Assembly (NCBI GenBank): GCA_903892355.1
Contig: CAITIE010000106.1
Coordinates: 23,001 to 87,000 of the forward strand
Reading direction: 5' to 3'
Length of the DNA stretch: 64,000 nt
Source: an uncultured Pirellula sp.
GTDB taxonomy: Bacteria; Planctomycetota; Planctomycetia; Pirellulales; Pirellulaceae
The stretch's first letter is position 1; each line of letters opens with the position of its first letter. Shown here in pieces: positions 45,135 to 54,145 of the stretch. The position numbers and the translations under genes are program-made. Under the pieces are notes generated by a model that worked only from the letters and a program-made list of their open reading frames with translations, searched no databases and was not told the origin of the DNA.

Positions 45135-45953
45135 TTACTTGGCGTGCTTGAAGACAAAGTCGACCAGCTCCTGGCACTGAAAGAATCCTTCCCACATGTT
45201 GTGCCCTTGCCCGGGTGGAACGATCAATTCCATCGGTCCCTCCGAATTGCGGTAGCGATCTCGAAGCATCCCTGAGTTGAGTTCGAGTGGAACGACGGTA
45301 TCGACATCTCCGTGGATTGCGAACAACGGGACTTTCGATTTTGCCAATCCCTCGATCCGATCGACAGGATTGAATTGCTTTAGTTGAGCGTTGAGCTGCT
45401 CTGGAGTGAGCGAGAACGCAGGAGCGGCACGTTCGAGACCTGGGTAGCTGGCTAGATTGCAAACCGGGTAGATTCCCGCCCACGCGGCGACCTGTTTCGG
45501 ATTTGCTGCAGCCCACGATAACGTTTGCAGTCCGCCTCGCGATCGCCCCAGCAGAACTGGGGTCGATGAGTATCCGCGTCGAACCATTTCGCGATGAAGA
45601 CCATCGAAGACGCGATTGCTATTAGGACTGCCATACGATTCGCCAGCATCGATCCCAGCGATGGCGATTCCTGCTCCTTGGAAGCGTTCGAACATCCATC
45701 GTTCTTCGGGGCCCGGAAGATTGGGCAAGGTCGGTGCGTACCAGACCCACGGCTTGGCGGGAGTTCGAAAATCTTTGGTCGCTGGAATCACGAACGCAAC
45801 CGATGCATCAACTAGAAATGTCTCCCCAGCGACCGGAAGCTTCTTGTCGATTTCCTTATTTCGGCTTTGGTTTGGATTCTGTGCCAAAGCGAAACCTATC
45901 AAGACGTTACAAATCGCAACCAAAATACCGATTCGACATAAAGCAATTTGCAT
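45135..45953 (-). CDS. exported alpha/beta hydrolase (peptidase S9-like fold)
   Basis: From ATG 45953 the protein starts with a signal-like stretch (LCRIGILVAICNVLIGFALA); in-frame ATGs at 45977 and 46028 are alternatives. About 270 residues follow the alpha/beta-hydrolase order: WYAPTLPNLPG, a nucleophile elbow GRSRGG (Ser in GxSxG), an acid loop AIHGDVDTVVP, and a His in PPGQGHNMWEG. The triad is therefore complete. The substrate is unknown; dienelactone hydrolase or S9 prolyl-oligopeptidase relatives are nearest by eye. It stands alone between metG and the RND operon. Confidence 0.82.
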   Translation of the reverse strand: MQIALCRIGILVAICNVLIGFALAQNPNQSRNKEIDKKLPVAGETFLVDASVAFVIPATKDFRTPAKPWVWYAPTLPNLPGPEERWMFERFQGAGIAIAGIDAGESYGSPNSNRVFDGLHREMVRRGYSSTPVLLGRSRGGLQTLSWAAANPKQVAAWAGIYPVCNLASYPGLERAAPAFSLTPEQLNAQLKQFNPVDRIEGLAKSKVPLFAIHGDVDTVVPLELNSGMLRDRYRNSEGPMELIVPPGQGHNMWEGFFQCQELVDFVFKHAK

Positions 45954-46076
45954 TGTGCGCACCGCTACGAAAACCATGAAGTCAGCTAAGCAGGGCTGGA
46001 TGTTGAGAATAAGGCTCCCGATCCCCAAGACACCCCTTGGTCAAACCAATGGTGGTTGGATGCGAATCGGTACGAG

Positions 46077-49000
46077 TTATTGCGGTTCACGCCCGGCGTA
46101 AAAGAGCCAGTATGTAACAGGAATAACGAACAACGTGAAGATCGTGCTGGCGATCAATCCGAAGATCAGCGACCAACCCAGCCCTGAAAAAATGGGATCC
46201 AGAGTGATCGGAATCGCCGAAAGCATCGCTGCACCCGCTGTCAAAAGGATCGGGCGGAGACGGACTACGCGGCTCTCCAGAATCGCATCGAAAAGCGGTC
46301 TACCCTGGCGGACTGCCGATTCCATAAAGTCGACGAGAATGATGGAATCCCTGGTCACGATTCCCGACAAAGCAATCATGCCAATCATCGCAGTTGCTGT
46401 GAAATAGACAGGGTCAGCAAAACCTCCAGACTGGGTCGCCATCAGTTGATTGAGCATATAAAACCCGGGCATAACACCAAGCACCGTCAGTGGGATCGCC
46501 AGCATCACAATCATCGGAATGAAAAAGGATCCGGTTTGAGCAACCAATATGATGTAGATCAAAACCATCGCTGCCCCAAACGCAAGCCCGAGGTCGCGGA
46601 AGACATCCAGCGTGATTTGCCACTCCCCTTCTCCCGAAAAGTTGGCCCTCAGTCCATCCTTCAAGGCCCATGAGATTCCCGAACCATTCCTTAAAAAGGA
46701 TCTGGAAGAAAGTGGCCTGGGTGCATCGTTAGCAGCGAAGGAGTATTCCGATTTCGACTGATCGGCGAGGATATCGACAATGCAGTCGGCGGGTGGTCGA
46801 CCTGCGGTTTCCGCCGTTACATAAGCGACTCGGTGGAGGTTTTTGTGATAAATGGTTTGACCGACGCGATCATCGACCCATTTTCCGATTTCCGTCAATC
46901 GCACTAAGTCACCTTGACGGCCTCGCACAGCGATTTGGCTCAACTCCAACGGGTCTTGGCGAAGTGCTTTTGGCAACCGGACAATGATTTCTAAGGGATG
47001 ACGCTCTCCTTCGATACGGAGTAAACCACTTGTTGTTCCGCTGGACGCGGTACGTAACGCGTCCGCGATGTCGCTCACCGAGATTCCCGCGATCGCTGCC
47101 TTCTCTTGATCTGGCACAAACGTGAATCGTTGCATTGGAGCTTCGGCCATGTCATCGACCTCGACGACCCCCGGCTCCTTTTCCAAGCGTTCCTTTACCA
47201 CCGATCCAGCATGGAGCAACTCTTCGTACGATGTATCCGATTGCCCGTAGATCTCAGCAACGATCGAAGCAAGGACGGGAGGTCCTGGAGGTAATTCCAC
47301 GATCCGCAACGTTCCATCGTGGGATTGCGCGATCTCGGTCAGCTTTTTGCGCATTCGAAGAGTGACAGCGTGGCTCTGCTGATTCCGGTTTTTCTTTCCT
47401 ACCAAATTGATGCGAACCTCACCCTGATGGGCTCCTGAGCGAAGGTAGTAGTGTCGCACCAGTCCATTGAAGTCGATCGGGCTTGGGGACCCTGCGTAAC
47501 TGGTGTAGTCGATGACTTCCGACTCGCGAGTCATTTGCTGCTCCAGTTCATGTAGAACGGCAGAAGTCCGTTCGAGGGTGGTGCCTTCAGGCAGATCTAA
47601 AACCAACAAAAATTCATTCTTGTTATCGAACGGGAGCATTTTCAAGGGAACTAATCGCAGTGCTCCAAGCCCCATTGCGAGGAAGGTGAGAAGCCCGATC
47701 GCCGCAAGAAAAATGACCGCTCGGATACGGGTTTTTAGCAGAGGCATCATCAGTGGACGAAACATACGGTAAAGAAAAGTTCGACGAACTTCATCCACAT
47801 CGTATGCAGCGTGACCAGACACTTGAGGCATAAGAGAATCCGATGCCTCGAGATCTTTTAGCGACACCTCATCGGTTGCGTGTTCCTCATTCGGAAACTC
47901 CCGTTTGAGAACATGGTAGGTCAACCATGGAGTGATGGTAAACGCCACCAGCATCGACATTAACATGGCGATGGGTACGTTCAAAGCCATCGGCGACATG
48001 TATGGACCCATCATGCCAGTGATAAAGAACATTGGCAAGAAACTGACGATGACTGCAAGTGTTGCGCTAATCAAAGGGGGGCGGATTTCCGCAACTGCTT
48101 CCAGCACAATCCTCCGTGTTGCACGTTTGCGCTGATGAAAATGCCTTGCGATATTCTCAACGTCCACGATGGGATCATCCACCAACAAACCCAACGCCAA
48201 GATCAATGCAAAGAGCGTTACACGGTTGATGGTGTATCCGAATAAAAGATTGACAAAGAGGGTCAGTCCAAATACGACCGGAACCGCAATCGCGACGATT
48301 AAGGCTTCACGCCACCCCATACCCACGGTCAATAATAAGATGACGATGAGGATCGCAATCCCAAGCGCCTCGATCAGTTCATTGACTTTTTCATTCGCGG
48401 TCAAGCCCGCATTCCGCGTGATGATCAATTCAACATCGGCCGGGAGGATATCCCGCTTCAGGATCTCGGCTTGCTCAATCACCGACTGCGCCACTGAGAC
48501 TGCATTCGCTCCCTTTTGCTTAGAGATAGCGATCGTAATAGCCGGTAGCGACTCGGAAAAAACCTCGCCGTTTGATGGTTCCAGTGGAAGCTCAACGTGG
48601 CCACTTCCGACGCGTGTTCCGGGAGTTCCTTCGTGATGTGGGAATGACGCTGCGGGCCCCCAACCGTGCCTGAGGTAGGTTTTGGGTTCGGCCGAGGTAT
48701 CGATTACCTCAGCGATGTCCTTAAGATAGACAGGTAATCCTTGAAAGACGCCGACCACAAGTCGGGTTATTTCGGAAGGGTAGCGGAGCTGCGCGGAGGT
48801 TCTGAGTTGAATTTGATGGTCGTGTCGGGCAATCTGATCCGCAGGAGAAACCGCATTGGCGGCGCGAATCGTCTGCTGCACTTCAGGCAAAGTCAGCTGA
48901 TAGGCTTGCAATCGATCCGGAAGGACCTCCACTCGAATCGTTCGCGGTTCTCCGCCGACGATGTAGGCCCGATTGACATACCGAATCGAAGCCAGTCGCT

Positions 49001-49583
49001 CGACGAGCTCCTCGCCAATCCGCCGAAGCTGGGCTGTATCATTTCCTGCACCTGTCAATGCAAACGTAACGATTGGAACATCATCGATTTCAACCGGCTT
49101 GAGAATCCATGATCGGACAGCCGATGGGATCGCATCGGAGTTTTCGTCGAGCTTCTTGAACAGCTTGACCAAACTCCGCTCGCGATCTTGTCCAACATAG
49201 AACCGCACGGTAATGATCGCTTGGTCGTCCTTCGACATGCTGTATACATATTCGACCCCATCGATTTGCGAGAGCATGCGTTCGAGCGGGGTTGAAACCA
49301 ATTGCTCAATTTGCTTGACGTCATATCCGGGTGCCTCGACGAATATGTCTGCGAGGGGGACAACAATTTGCGGATCCTCCTCGCGCGGTGTGATCCACAA
49401 AGCTGCCAAACCAACCATCGAAGCGGCAAGTATCAGGATGATTGATAAGTTGCTGCGAAGAAATATCCCCACCATTCGCGAGAGAATATCCGGTGGGCCC
49501 TCGGGGTTTCGACTCGCAGTGCCAACTTGATTTCGCGATGTTGTATTGGTCGCGTTTTCCGTCTGGATGGAAGAGTTTGTCAC
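46077..49583 (-). CDS. RND-family efflux transporter permease (AcrB/CzcA type)
   Basis: This 1168-residue inner-membrane pump component is somewhat longer than the usual 1020-1050. The first helix is NLSIILILAASMVGLAALW, leading to PREEDPQIVVPLADIFVEAPG and the pore-domain start YDVKQIEQLVSTPLER. The central helices include LILALGLLVDDPIVDVENI, the TM4 proton-relay signature. About 12 helices and two large periplasmic loops are visible. Extra length lies in a Gly/His-rich insert of the first loop and a polar N-terminal leader. It exports an unidentified toxic compound or metal with the adaptor encoded upstream. ArsR-type regulation suggests a metal, metalloid or sulfur-species trigger (inference). 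Confidence 0.95.
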   Translation of the reverse strand: MTNSSIQTENATNTTSRNQVGTASRNPEGPPDILSRMVGIFLRSNLSIILILAASMVGLAALWITPREEDPQIVVPLADIFVEAPGYDVKQIEQLVSTPLERMLSQIDGVEYVYSMSKDDQAIITVRFYVGQDRERSLVKLFKKLDENSDAIPSAVRSWILKPVEIDDVPIVTFALTGAGNDTAQLRRIGEELVERLASIRYVNRAYIVGGEPRTIRVEVLPDRLQAYQLTLPEVQQTIRAANAVSPADQIARHDHQIQLRTSAQLRYPSEITRLVVGVFQGLPVYLKDIAEVIDTSAEPKTYLRHGWGPAASFPHHEGTPGTRVGSGHVELPLEPSNGEVFSESLPAITIAISKQKGANAVSVAQSVIEQAEILKRDILPADVELIITRNAGLTANEKVNELIEALGIAILIVILLLTVGMGWREALIVAIAVPVVFGLTLFVNLLFGYTINRVTLFALILALGLLVDDPIVDVENIARHFHQRKRATRRIVLEAVAEIRPPLISATLAVIVSFLPMFFITGMMGPYMSPMALNVPIAMLMSMLVAFTITPWLTYHVLKREFPNEEHATDEVSLKDLEASDSLMPQVSGHAAYDVDEVRRTFLYRMFRPLMMPLLKTRIRAVIFLAAIGLLTFLAMGLGALRLVPLKMLPFDNKNEFLLVLDLPEGTTLERTSAVLHELEQQMTRESEVIDYTSYAGSPSPIDFNGLVRHYYLRSGAHQGEVRINLVGKKNRNQQSHAVTLRMRKKLTEIAQSHDGTLRIVELPPGPPVLASIVAEIYGQSDTSYEELLHAGSVVKERLEKEPGVVEVDDMAEAPMQRFTFVPDQEKAAIAGISVSDIADALRTASSGTTSGLLRIEGERHPLEIIVRLPKALRQDPLELSQIAVRGRQGDLVRLTEIGKWVDDRVGQTIYHKNLHRVAYVTAETAGRPPADCIVDILADQSKSEYSFAANDAPRPLSSRSFLRNGSGISWALKDGLRANFSGEGEWQITLDVFRDLGLAFGAAMVLIYIILVAQTGSFFIPMIVMLAIPLTVLGVMPGFYMLNQLMATQSGGFADPVYFTATAMIGMIALSGIVTRDSIILVDFMESAVRQGRPLFDAILESRVVRLRPILLTAGAAMLSAIPITLDPIFSGLGWSLIFGLIASTIFTLFVIPVTYWLFYAGREPQ

Positions 49584-49595
49584 GATTGGTATCCC

Positions 49596-50735
49596 CTAGT
49601 GCGAGTTTCTCTGCGAAGCACCGCTTTCCGGCGAGTTGCGAACGATGATCGTTTCACCAGACCTCAAGCCGGCTAGGATTTGGATTTGATCTCCCAGTTC
49701 TCGTCCCAACTGCACATTGCGTCTCTCCATTCGGTTGTCATGCGCGACATAGATCATCGAAAGTTGTCCAATGTGAGTGATTGCGGATTTGGGAACCAGG
49801 ATCGCTTCTTCAGTACCCAATGGGAGCTTGAGTCGGCCGAACATGCCGCTGTAGATACCTTCTGGTACAGGCCCGATCACTTTCACTTCGAACGAATGGG
49901 TTGCTGAATTTGACTGCGGAACCACTTCGCTGATCGTGGCTTGTGTCTCGTATCCGAGCGCATCGAGACTCGCGGTTAACTTCTGGCCAGGGCGAAGCGA
50001 CATTGCCAGCGACTCGCGTACTTGGGCTACCAATTGCATTTGGGTTGGATCGTAGATACGGAATAGGACTTGACCCGGAACCGCGGTGTCACCCGCCTTC
50101 ACCTGCTTGTCGACCACGACGCCATCGAATGGCGCGGCGATCGTTGCAAAGGAAAGCTGTATCTTCGCTTCCGCAATTGCTTGTGTGGCCCGTTCCACCT
50201 CCGCGTTTGCAAGTCGAAGATCGGCTTCGCGAGCTTGTTTCTCCGATAGGGAAATCGCGGACTGCGCAAGGAGACCTTGAGCCCTTAGGTACTCAGTCTC
50301 CGCCTGGGACTGTCGGGCCTGTGCCGCCACGAGATTGGAATCGACTTGGCCCAACTTTGCTCGCAAGTCCTGATCTTGCAGTTTGACGAGAACCTCTCCG
50401 GCGAGGACTTTTTGCCCCGCTGTCACGTTGACTTCTTCCACCCTAGCGAGAATCTTGGAAGCGACAGCCGCCTCGTGAACCGCTTGGATCGTTCCGACAG
50501 CTGTTTCATAGCGTGGGATGCTAACCGCATGGATCAAGAGTTGTTGGGCATGCTCTGGGATCGGAAGCATCGAATCGTGAAGCTGTCGATGGACCTTGGG
50601 GTGGAACGTCCCCGCTGCCCATAACAACATCGCTGCAACCGCGATCGCACCGACAGCTACGAACAGCCACAATGCTCCAGTACGAAACAGATCAAATAGT
50701 CGCATGGACCAAGAATTGGGATTGGGTTTTATCAT
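49596..50735 (-). CDS. RND efflux periplasmic adaptor (membrane fusion protein)
   Basis: From ATG 50735 the protein has about 379 residues. The N-terminal helix (LFVAVGAIAVAAMLLWAAG) anchors it in the inner membrane. It is followed by barrel and lipoyl halves (GTIQAVHEAAVASKILARV, AGQKVLAGEVLVKLQDQDL), an alpha-helical hairpin (NLVAAQARQSQAETEYLRAQ), and the returning barrel (FATIAAPFDGVVVDKQVKAG). It bridges the RND permease to an outer-membrane channel, which is not in this window. The ATG overlaps the stop of the truncated rhodanese frame (ATGA) and is preceded by GAGG. The permease starts 13 bp downstream of its stop. Confidence 0.93.
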   Translation of the reverse strand: MIKPNPNSWSMRLFDLFRTGALWLFVAVGAIAVAAMLLWAAGTFHPKVHRQLHDSMLPIPEHAQQLLIHAVSIPRYETAVGTIQAVHEAAVASKILARVEEVNVTAGQKVLAGEVLVKLQDQDLRAKLGQVDSNLVAAQARQSQAETEYLRAQGLLAQSAISLSEKQAREADLRLANAEVERATQAIAEAKIQLSFATIAAPFDGVVVDKQVKAGDTAVPGQVLFRIYDPTQMQLVAQVRESLAMSLRPGQKLTASLDALGYETQATISEVVPQSNSATHSFEVKVIGPVPEGIYSGMFGRLKLPLGTEEAILVPKSAITHIGQLSMIYVAHDNRMERRNVQLGRELGDQIQILAGLRSGETIIVRNSPESGASQRNSH

Positions 50736-51016
50736 TCCTCGGACCTCAGCATGCGGGATCTTTCTAGTTTCAATAAAATAGGAGCCAGTCGCATCACTTG
50801 GAAACAGTTCCATGGCATCCTAGAGAGTACCGGCGATGTTGCTTCTCGATCTTCAACTACTTTTTCGGGGTGCAATCGATCCAGTGGAACTTTTTTTGCG
50901 CATGCGACATACACATGCTCGTACTCCGATGGAGTCCGTACATCGATCAATGTTATCGATGCACCGATCCGCATCTTGTCAAATAACTCGGTAAGGGAAA
51001 TCGATGCAATGGTCAT
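50732..51016 (-). CDS. truncated rhodanese-like protein lacking the catalytic half
   Basis: This 94-residue frame begins as a rhodanese (ISLTELFDKMRIGASITLID, VRTPSEYEHVYVACAKKVPL) but diverges after about residue 62. The CxxGxR active-site loop, the second half of the domain, and the membrane domain often fused to it are all absent, and no other frame restores them. Intact relatives accompany ArsR regulators and RND pumps and handle sulfane sulfur. The stop overlaps the adaptor start (ATGA), so translation through this remnant may still be needed to express the pump. It is probably an inactive remnant or a translational leader. Confidence 0.6.
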   Translation of the reverse strand: MTIASISLTELFDKMRIGASITLIDVRTPSEYEHVYVACAKKVPLDRLHPEKVVEDREATSPVLSRMPWNCFQVMRLAPILLKLERSRMLRSEE

Positions 51017-51147
51017 TTTGAATTACCCTTTCGAAATTAATGGCTGCATGGCCCTGCTGAGTAGTTCAGGTCGATGATTCACGACTTGGTTCTAGCAATC
51101 TTGAATGCTCGACACTTCGGAAAGTAGCGAACTGTTGATCAGAAAGG

Positions 51148-51465
51148 TTAGGCGGGTTCCGCCCCAAATCGATCTTCGATGCATGCGAGGATGCGCTTCA
51201 GATGCGGTTCGACAACCTGGTAGAAGACATTGCGCCCCTCGCGCTGACTGTCCAGAAAGCCACATCGTTGCATCAGACGCAGGTGCTCCGAAGCCATTGC
51301 GGTTGGCAAGTCGCAAGCGTGTGCTAACTCCGTTACGGTATACTGATTGGCCAACAACATTTGGACCATCCTTAGTCGGTGCGGATGGGCCAAAACTCGC
51401 AAGCATTCTGCGGCCTCGCCGAGAGACTCCATACTGGTAAGCTTTAGTTTAGATGATGCCATCAT
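51148..51465 (-). CDS. ArsR-family transcriptional regulator
   Basis: From ATG 51465 (GAGGA four bases upstream) the protein has 105 residues. It has a winged helix: ECLRVLAHPHRLRMVQMLL, recognition helix VTELAHACDLPTAMASEHLRL, wing LDSQREGRNVFYQVVEPHL. A CxCxC or ELCVCD metal site is absent. Single cysteines in ECLR, HACD, QRCG and LACIE could form a thiol or metal sensor, so a redox/sulfide-sensing type (BigR/SqrR-like) is plausible. It probably represses the downstream rhodanese-RND operon; an inverted repeat 170 bp upstream is a candidate operator. Confidence 0.9.
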   Translation of the reverse strand: MMASSKLKLTSMESLGEAAECLRVLAHPHRLRMVQMLLANQYTVTELAHACDLPTAMASEHLRLMQRCGFLDSQREGRNVFYQVVEPHLKRILACIEDRFGAEPA

Positions 51466-51928
51466 TGTTCCTCGCGACAGTATTTTTCTCGCGACAGTAT
51501 TTTCCAATCGATGAGTCGTCCGGTCGATAAATTTACGACCAATCGATCCCCACTGATCCGGTCCCCCCTGATCCGGTCCCCTCCGTCCTGCAACGGGGTT
51601 GCTCCCGGTGCAAGTCCCGGAACCAATCGCTTGCCGATAGTTCAATATATCGGAAACTTCCGAACTATCAAGCAGTATTTGTCAATCGATTTTGGTCAAT
51701 GCGCCCAAGTCATCGTACGAGCAGGGGAGGAGGATTCCGTATTTTGCTTGCATTCAGTGCGTTTTTCGCACGATTCGTGAGGTGTTCATCGAATAGAAGA
51801 TCGCAAAGCATTATCATGAACCCGGATTACTGAGCTTACTGAGTGAGTTTTGCAAGCCACTTTGGTCGCCCTCGCTGAAGAGGCGTCGTTGACGCACACC
51901 GTAATACCTAGAAACGCTTGATCGTGCC
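51466..51928. promoter_or_regulatory. divergent ArsR/sulfatase intergenic region with 34-bp inverted repeat
   Basis: The repeat spans 51636-51669: arms GATAGTTC and GAACTATC, with an inner palindrome TCGGAA-AC-TTCCGA. It lies upstream of the ArsR gene and could be its operator. Two 15-bp copies ending TGATCCGGTCCC lie at 51551-51580. The remainder up to the sulfatase start at 51929 shows no gene. Confidence 0.55.
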
Positions 51929-53872
51929 ATGATGAACATGCTCTCCCGAACAAATTCCGCCTTGGTCCTGCTACTGCTTTTCACGGTTTGGGACTGGCTC
52001 CCAATCAATCCGCTTCCAATCGCGTTCGCGCAAAAGCCTAACATCGTCTACATGGTGGCGGATGATTTGGGATGGGGGGATGTGGGGTGGCATGGGAGCG
52101 AGATTCCGACACCGAACTTGGATAAACTCGCCAACGCAGGGGCAAAACTCGAAGCGTTCTACGTCCAACCCGTTTGCTCTCCCACCCGCGCCGCATTGAT
52201 GACCGGGCGATACCCCATCCGACACGGCTTGCAGGTCGGCGTGGTTCGACCTTGGGCCCAGTACGGATTGCCGCTTCAAGAACAAACCCTCCCCGAAGGA
52301 TTGAAAACAGCCGGGTACGCAACCGCTATCGTCGGCAAATGGCACTTGGGTCATTTCGCTGCCGACTACCTACCAACCCGTCGAGGATTCGATCACCAAT
52401 ACGGGCATTATAACGGGGCTATCGATTACAACACCCATATCCGCGACGGAGGGTTCGATTGGCATCGCGATGATCGCCCCTGTAACGACGAAGGATACAG
52501 CACGCATCTATTGGCCAAAGAAGCTGTCTCGATCGTCGAGCGTTACGCGGGCAAAAAGCCATTCTTCCTCTATGTCCCTTTCAATGCGGTCCATAGCCCT
52601 CATCAAGTCCCCCAGGAATACCTTGCCCCGTTCCAACATCTCGAAGGTCAACGCAAACTGTACGCGGGGATGCTCACCGCTATGGACGAGGCGGTTGGAA
52701 AAATCGTTGCTGCCATCGATGCCTCGGGCCAACGCGACAATACATTGTTCCTCTTTAACAGCGACAACGGTGGACCCAATCCCGGCAAAGTCACCAGCAA
52801 TGGAAAGCTGCGAGCTGGGAAAGGGACACATTATGAAGGGGGAGTTCGCGTCGCCGCCTTTGCCACATGGAAAGGCCACATCCCCGAAGGATCCACCGTC
52901 AGCGAACCTATTCATGTCGCCGACTGGTATCCAACCCTGTTGCGTTTGACCGGTGCGAACGTCGATCAGCGACTTCCCCTCGATGGCCGCGACGTGTGGG
53001 ACTCGATAACGGATGGCAAACCGATTCCGGACCGCGAACTGCTGATCAACGCCACACCTTCTGCCGGCGCGTTGCGTCAAGGAAATTGGAAGTTGGTAGT
53101 TACTGGCCCGGCTACCCGGGAAGAACAGGAAGATGAGGAAGCCCCAGCCGCCAAGGGAAAAATGCAGATCCAACTTTTTGATCTCGCCGCTGATCCCTAC
53201 GAAGAAAAAAATCTCGCTGCACAGAACAGCGATGTCGCCAACAAGATGCTCGCGCGATGGCGCGAGTACCAAAAGGAAGCTGTTCCGATCAAGATTCGTC
53301 CGAAACCCAAAGCGTTTGTCACCCCGAAAATCTGGGGGGATCATCTAACGCCAACATATTCCGATCCTGCAGCATTACAAACTGCCGCACCCTTCTTCGC
53401 AGCCTTGGACGATTCCGGAAAGTACTGGAAGAGCAATGAGCATGTCGGCAAGAAAACCATTGTCGTCTACTTCTACCCCGCTGATATGACCGGGGGATGC
53501 ACCAAACAAGCCTGTAGCTACCGCGACGCCGCTGCCGAATTGAGCAAATTCAACGTTGAGGTCATCGGTATCAGCGGAGACTCGGTGGAAAACCACCAGG
53601 CGTTCAAGAAACTCCACGGATTGAACTTTACACTGCTCGCTGACACCGACGGCAAGATCGCCGAATCGTTCGGCGTGCCGGTAACTCGCGAATCCAAAAA
53701 GGTCGTGGCCAAAGTGGAGGATAAGGAACTGACCCTCCTCCGCGATGTCACTGCCAAACGCTGGACCTTTGTGATCGATCCTGCGGGAACGATTATCTAT
53801 CGCAACACCGAAGTCACCGCGGTCGAGGATGCAAAGAATGTGCTGGAGGTTGTCGCGACCAAAAGCAAATAG
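51929..53872 (+). CDS. exported sulfatase fused to a BCP-type peroxiredoxin domain
   Basis: This is a 647-residue secreted protein. The signal peptide (ALVLLLLFTVWDW, cleavage near AFA-QKP) is followed by a sulfatase domain to about residue 450. Metal-binding VADDLGWGD (Asp45, Asp46), the formylglycine motif CSPTR with Cys83, TGRYP, and GKWHLGHF are present. After a short linker, residues about 480-647 form a peroxiredoxin: FYPADMTGGCTKQACSYRD with peroxidatic Cys524 and resolving Cys529, as in BCP/PrxQ, then VIGISGDSVENHQAFKKLHG and LLADTDGKIAESFGVP. No stop or frameshift separates the two. It hydrolyses sulfate esters (substrate unknown) and may reduce peroxides in the same compartment. It stands alone, divergent from ArsR. 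Confidence 0.93.
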   Translation: MMNMLSRTNSALVLLLLFTVWDWLPINPLPIAFAQKPNIVYMVADDLGWGDVGWHGSEIPTPNLDKLANAGAKLEAFYVQPVCSPTRAALMTGRYPIRHGLQVGVVRPWAQYGLPLQEQTLPEGLKTAGYATAIVGKWHLGHFAADYLPTRRGFDHQYGHYNGAIDYNTHIRDGGFDWHRDDRPCNDEGYSTHLLAKEAVSIVERYAGKKPFFLYVPFNAVHSPHQVPQEYLAPFQHLEGQRKLYAGMLTAMDEAVGKIVAAIDASGQRDNTLFLFNSDNGGPNPGKVTSNGKLRAGKGTHYEGGVRVAAFATWKGHIPEGSTVSEPIHVADWYPTLLRLTGANVDQRLPLDGRDVWDSITDGKPIPDRELLINATPSAGALRQGNWKLVVTGPATREEQEDEEAPAAKGKMQIQLFDLAADPYEEKNLAAQNSDVANKMLARWREYQKEAVPIKIRPKPKAFVTPKIWGDHLTPTYSDPAALQTAAPFFAALDDSGKYWKSNEHVGKKTIVVYFYPADMTGGCTKQACSYRDAAAELSKFNVEVIGISGDSVENHQAFKKLHGLNFTLLADTDGKIAESFGVPVTRESKKVVAKVEDKELTLLRDVTAKRWTFVIDPAGTIIYRNTEVTAVEDAKNVLEVVATKSK

Positions 53873-54145
53873 AACGCAAGCAAAGCGGCACGCAAAATCG
53901 AACAGATTGTCGAATGTTGGCGTGATTACCAGCTACGAAATTTGCATTCAGCCAGTTACCTAATTTGCTTACTGATTGACGAATCCGTCGGTCATTCTCG
54001 TTCTTACAACCCTTGCGTGACCTGGGGGTTGGTTCCACAATACCGGCTAAGGAAACCATCCTTGCCGCGATTTTGGCTCGGCCCATCGGTCCGACCGCGT
54101 GCGACCACCACGAAAATACAGGCGTTTTGTCGCCCTCTGTGCCCC
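53873..54145. other. intergenic region, nothing recognised
   Basis: This 273-bp gap lies between the sulfatase fusion and valS. The valS frame remains open through most of it from 53942, but these residues have no family match. No hairpin with a T-run was seen. Confidence 0.4.

Noticed and set aside
51585..51640. Possible second tRNA or tRNA remnant
   Set aside because: A loop resembling a T arm is visible, but no acceptor, D or anticodon stems fold around it.
53942..54145. N-terminal extension of valS
   Set aside because: The 68 added residues do not resemble ValRS, and ATG 54146 matches the family start.
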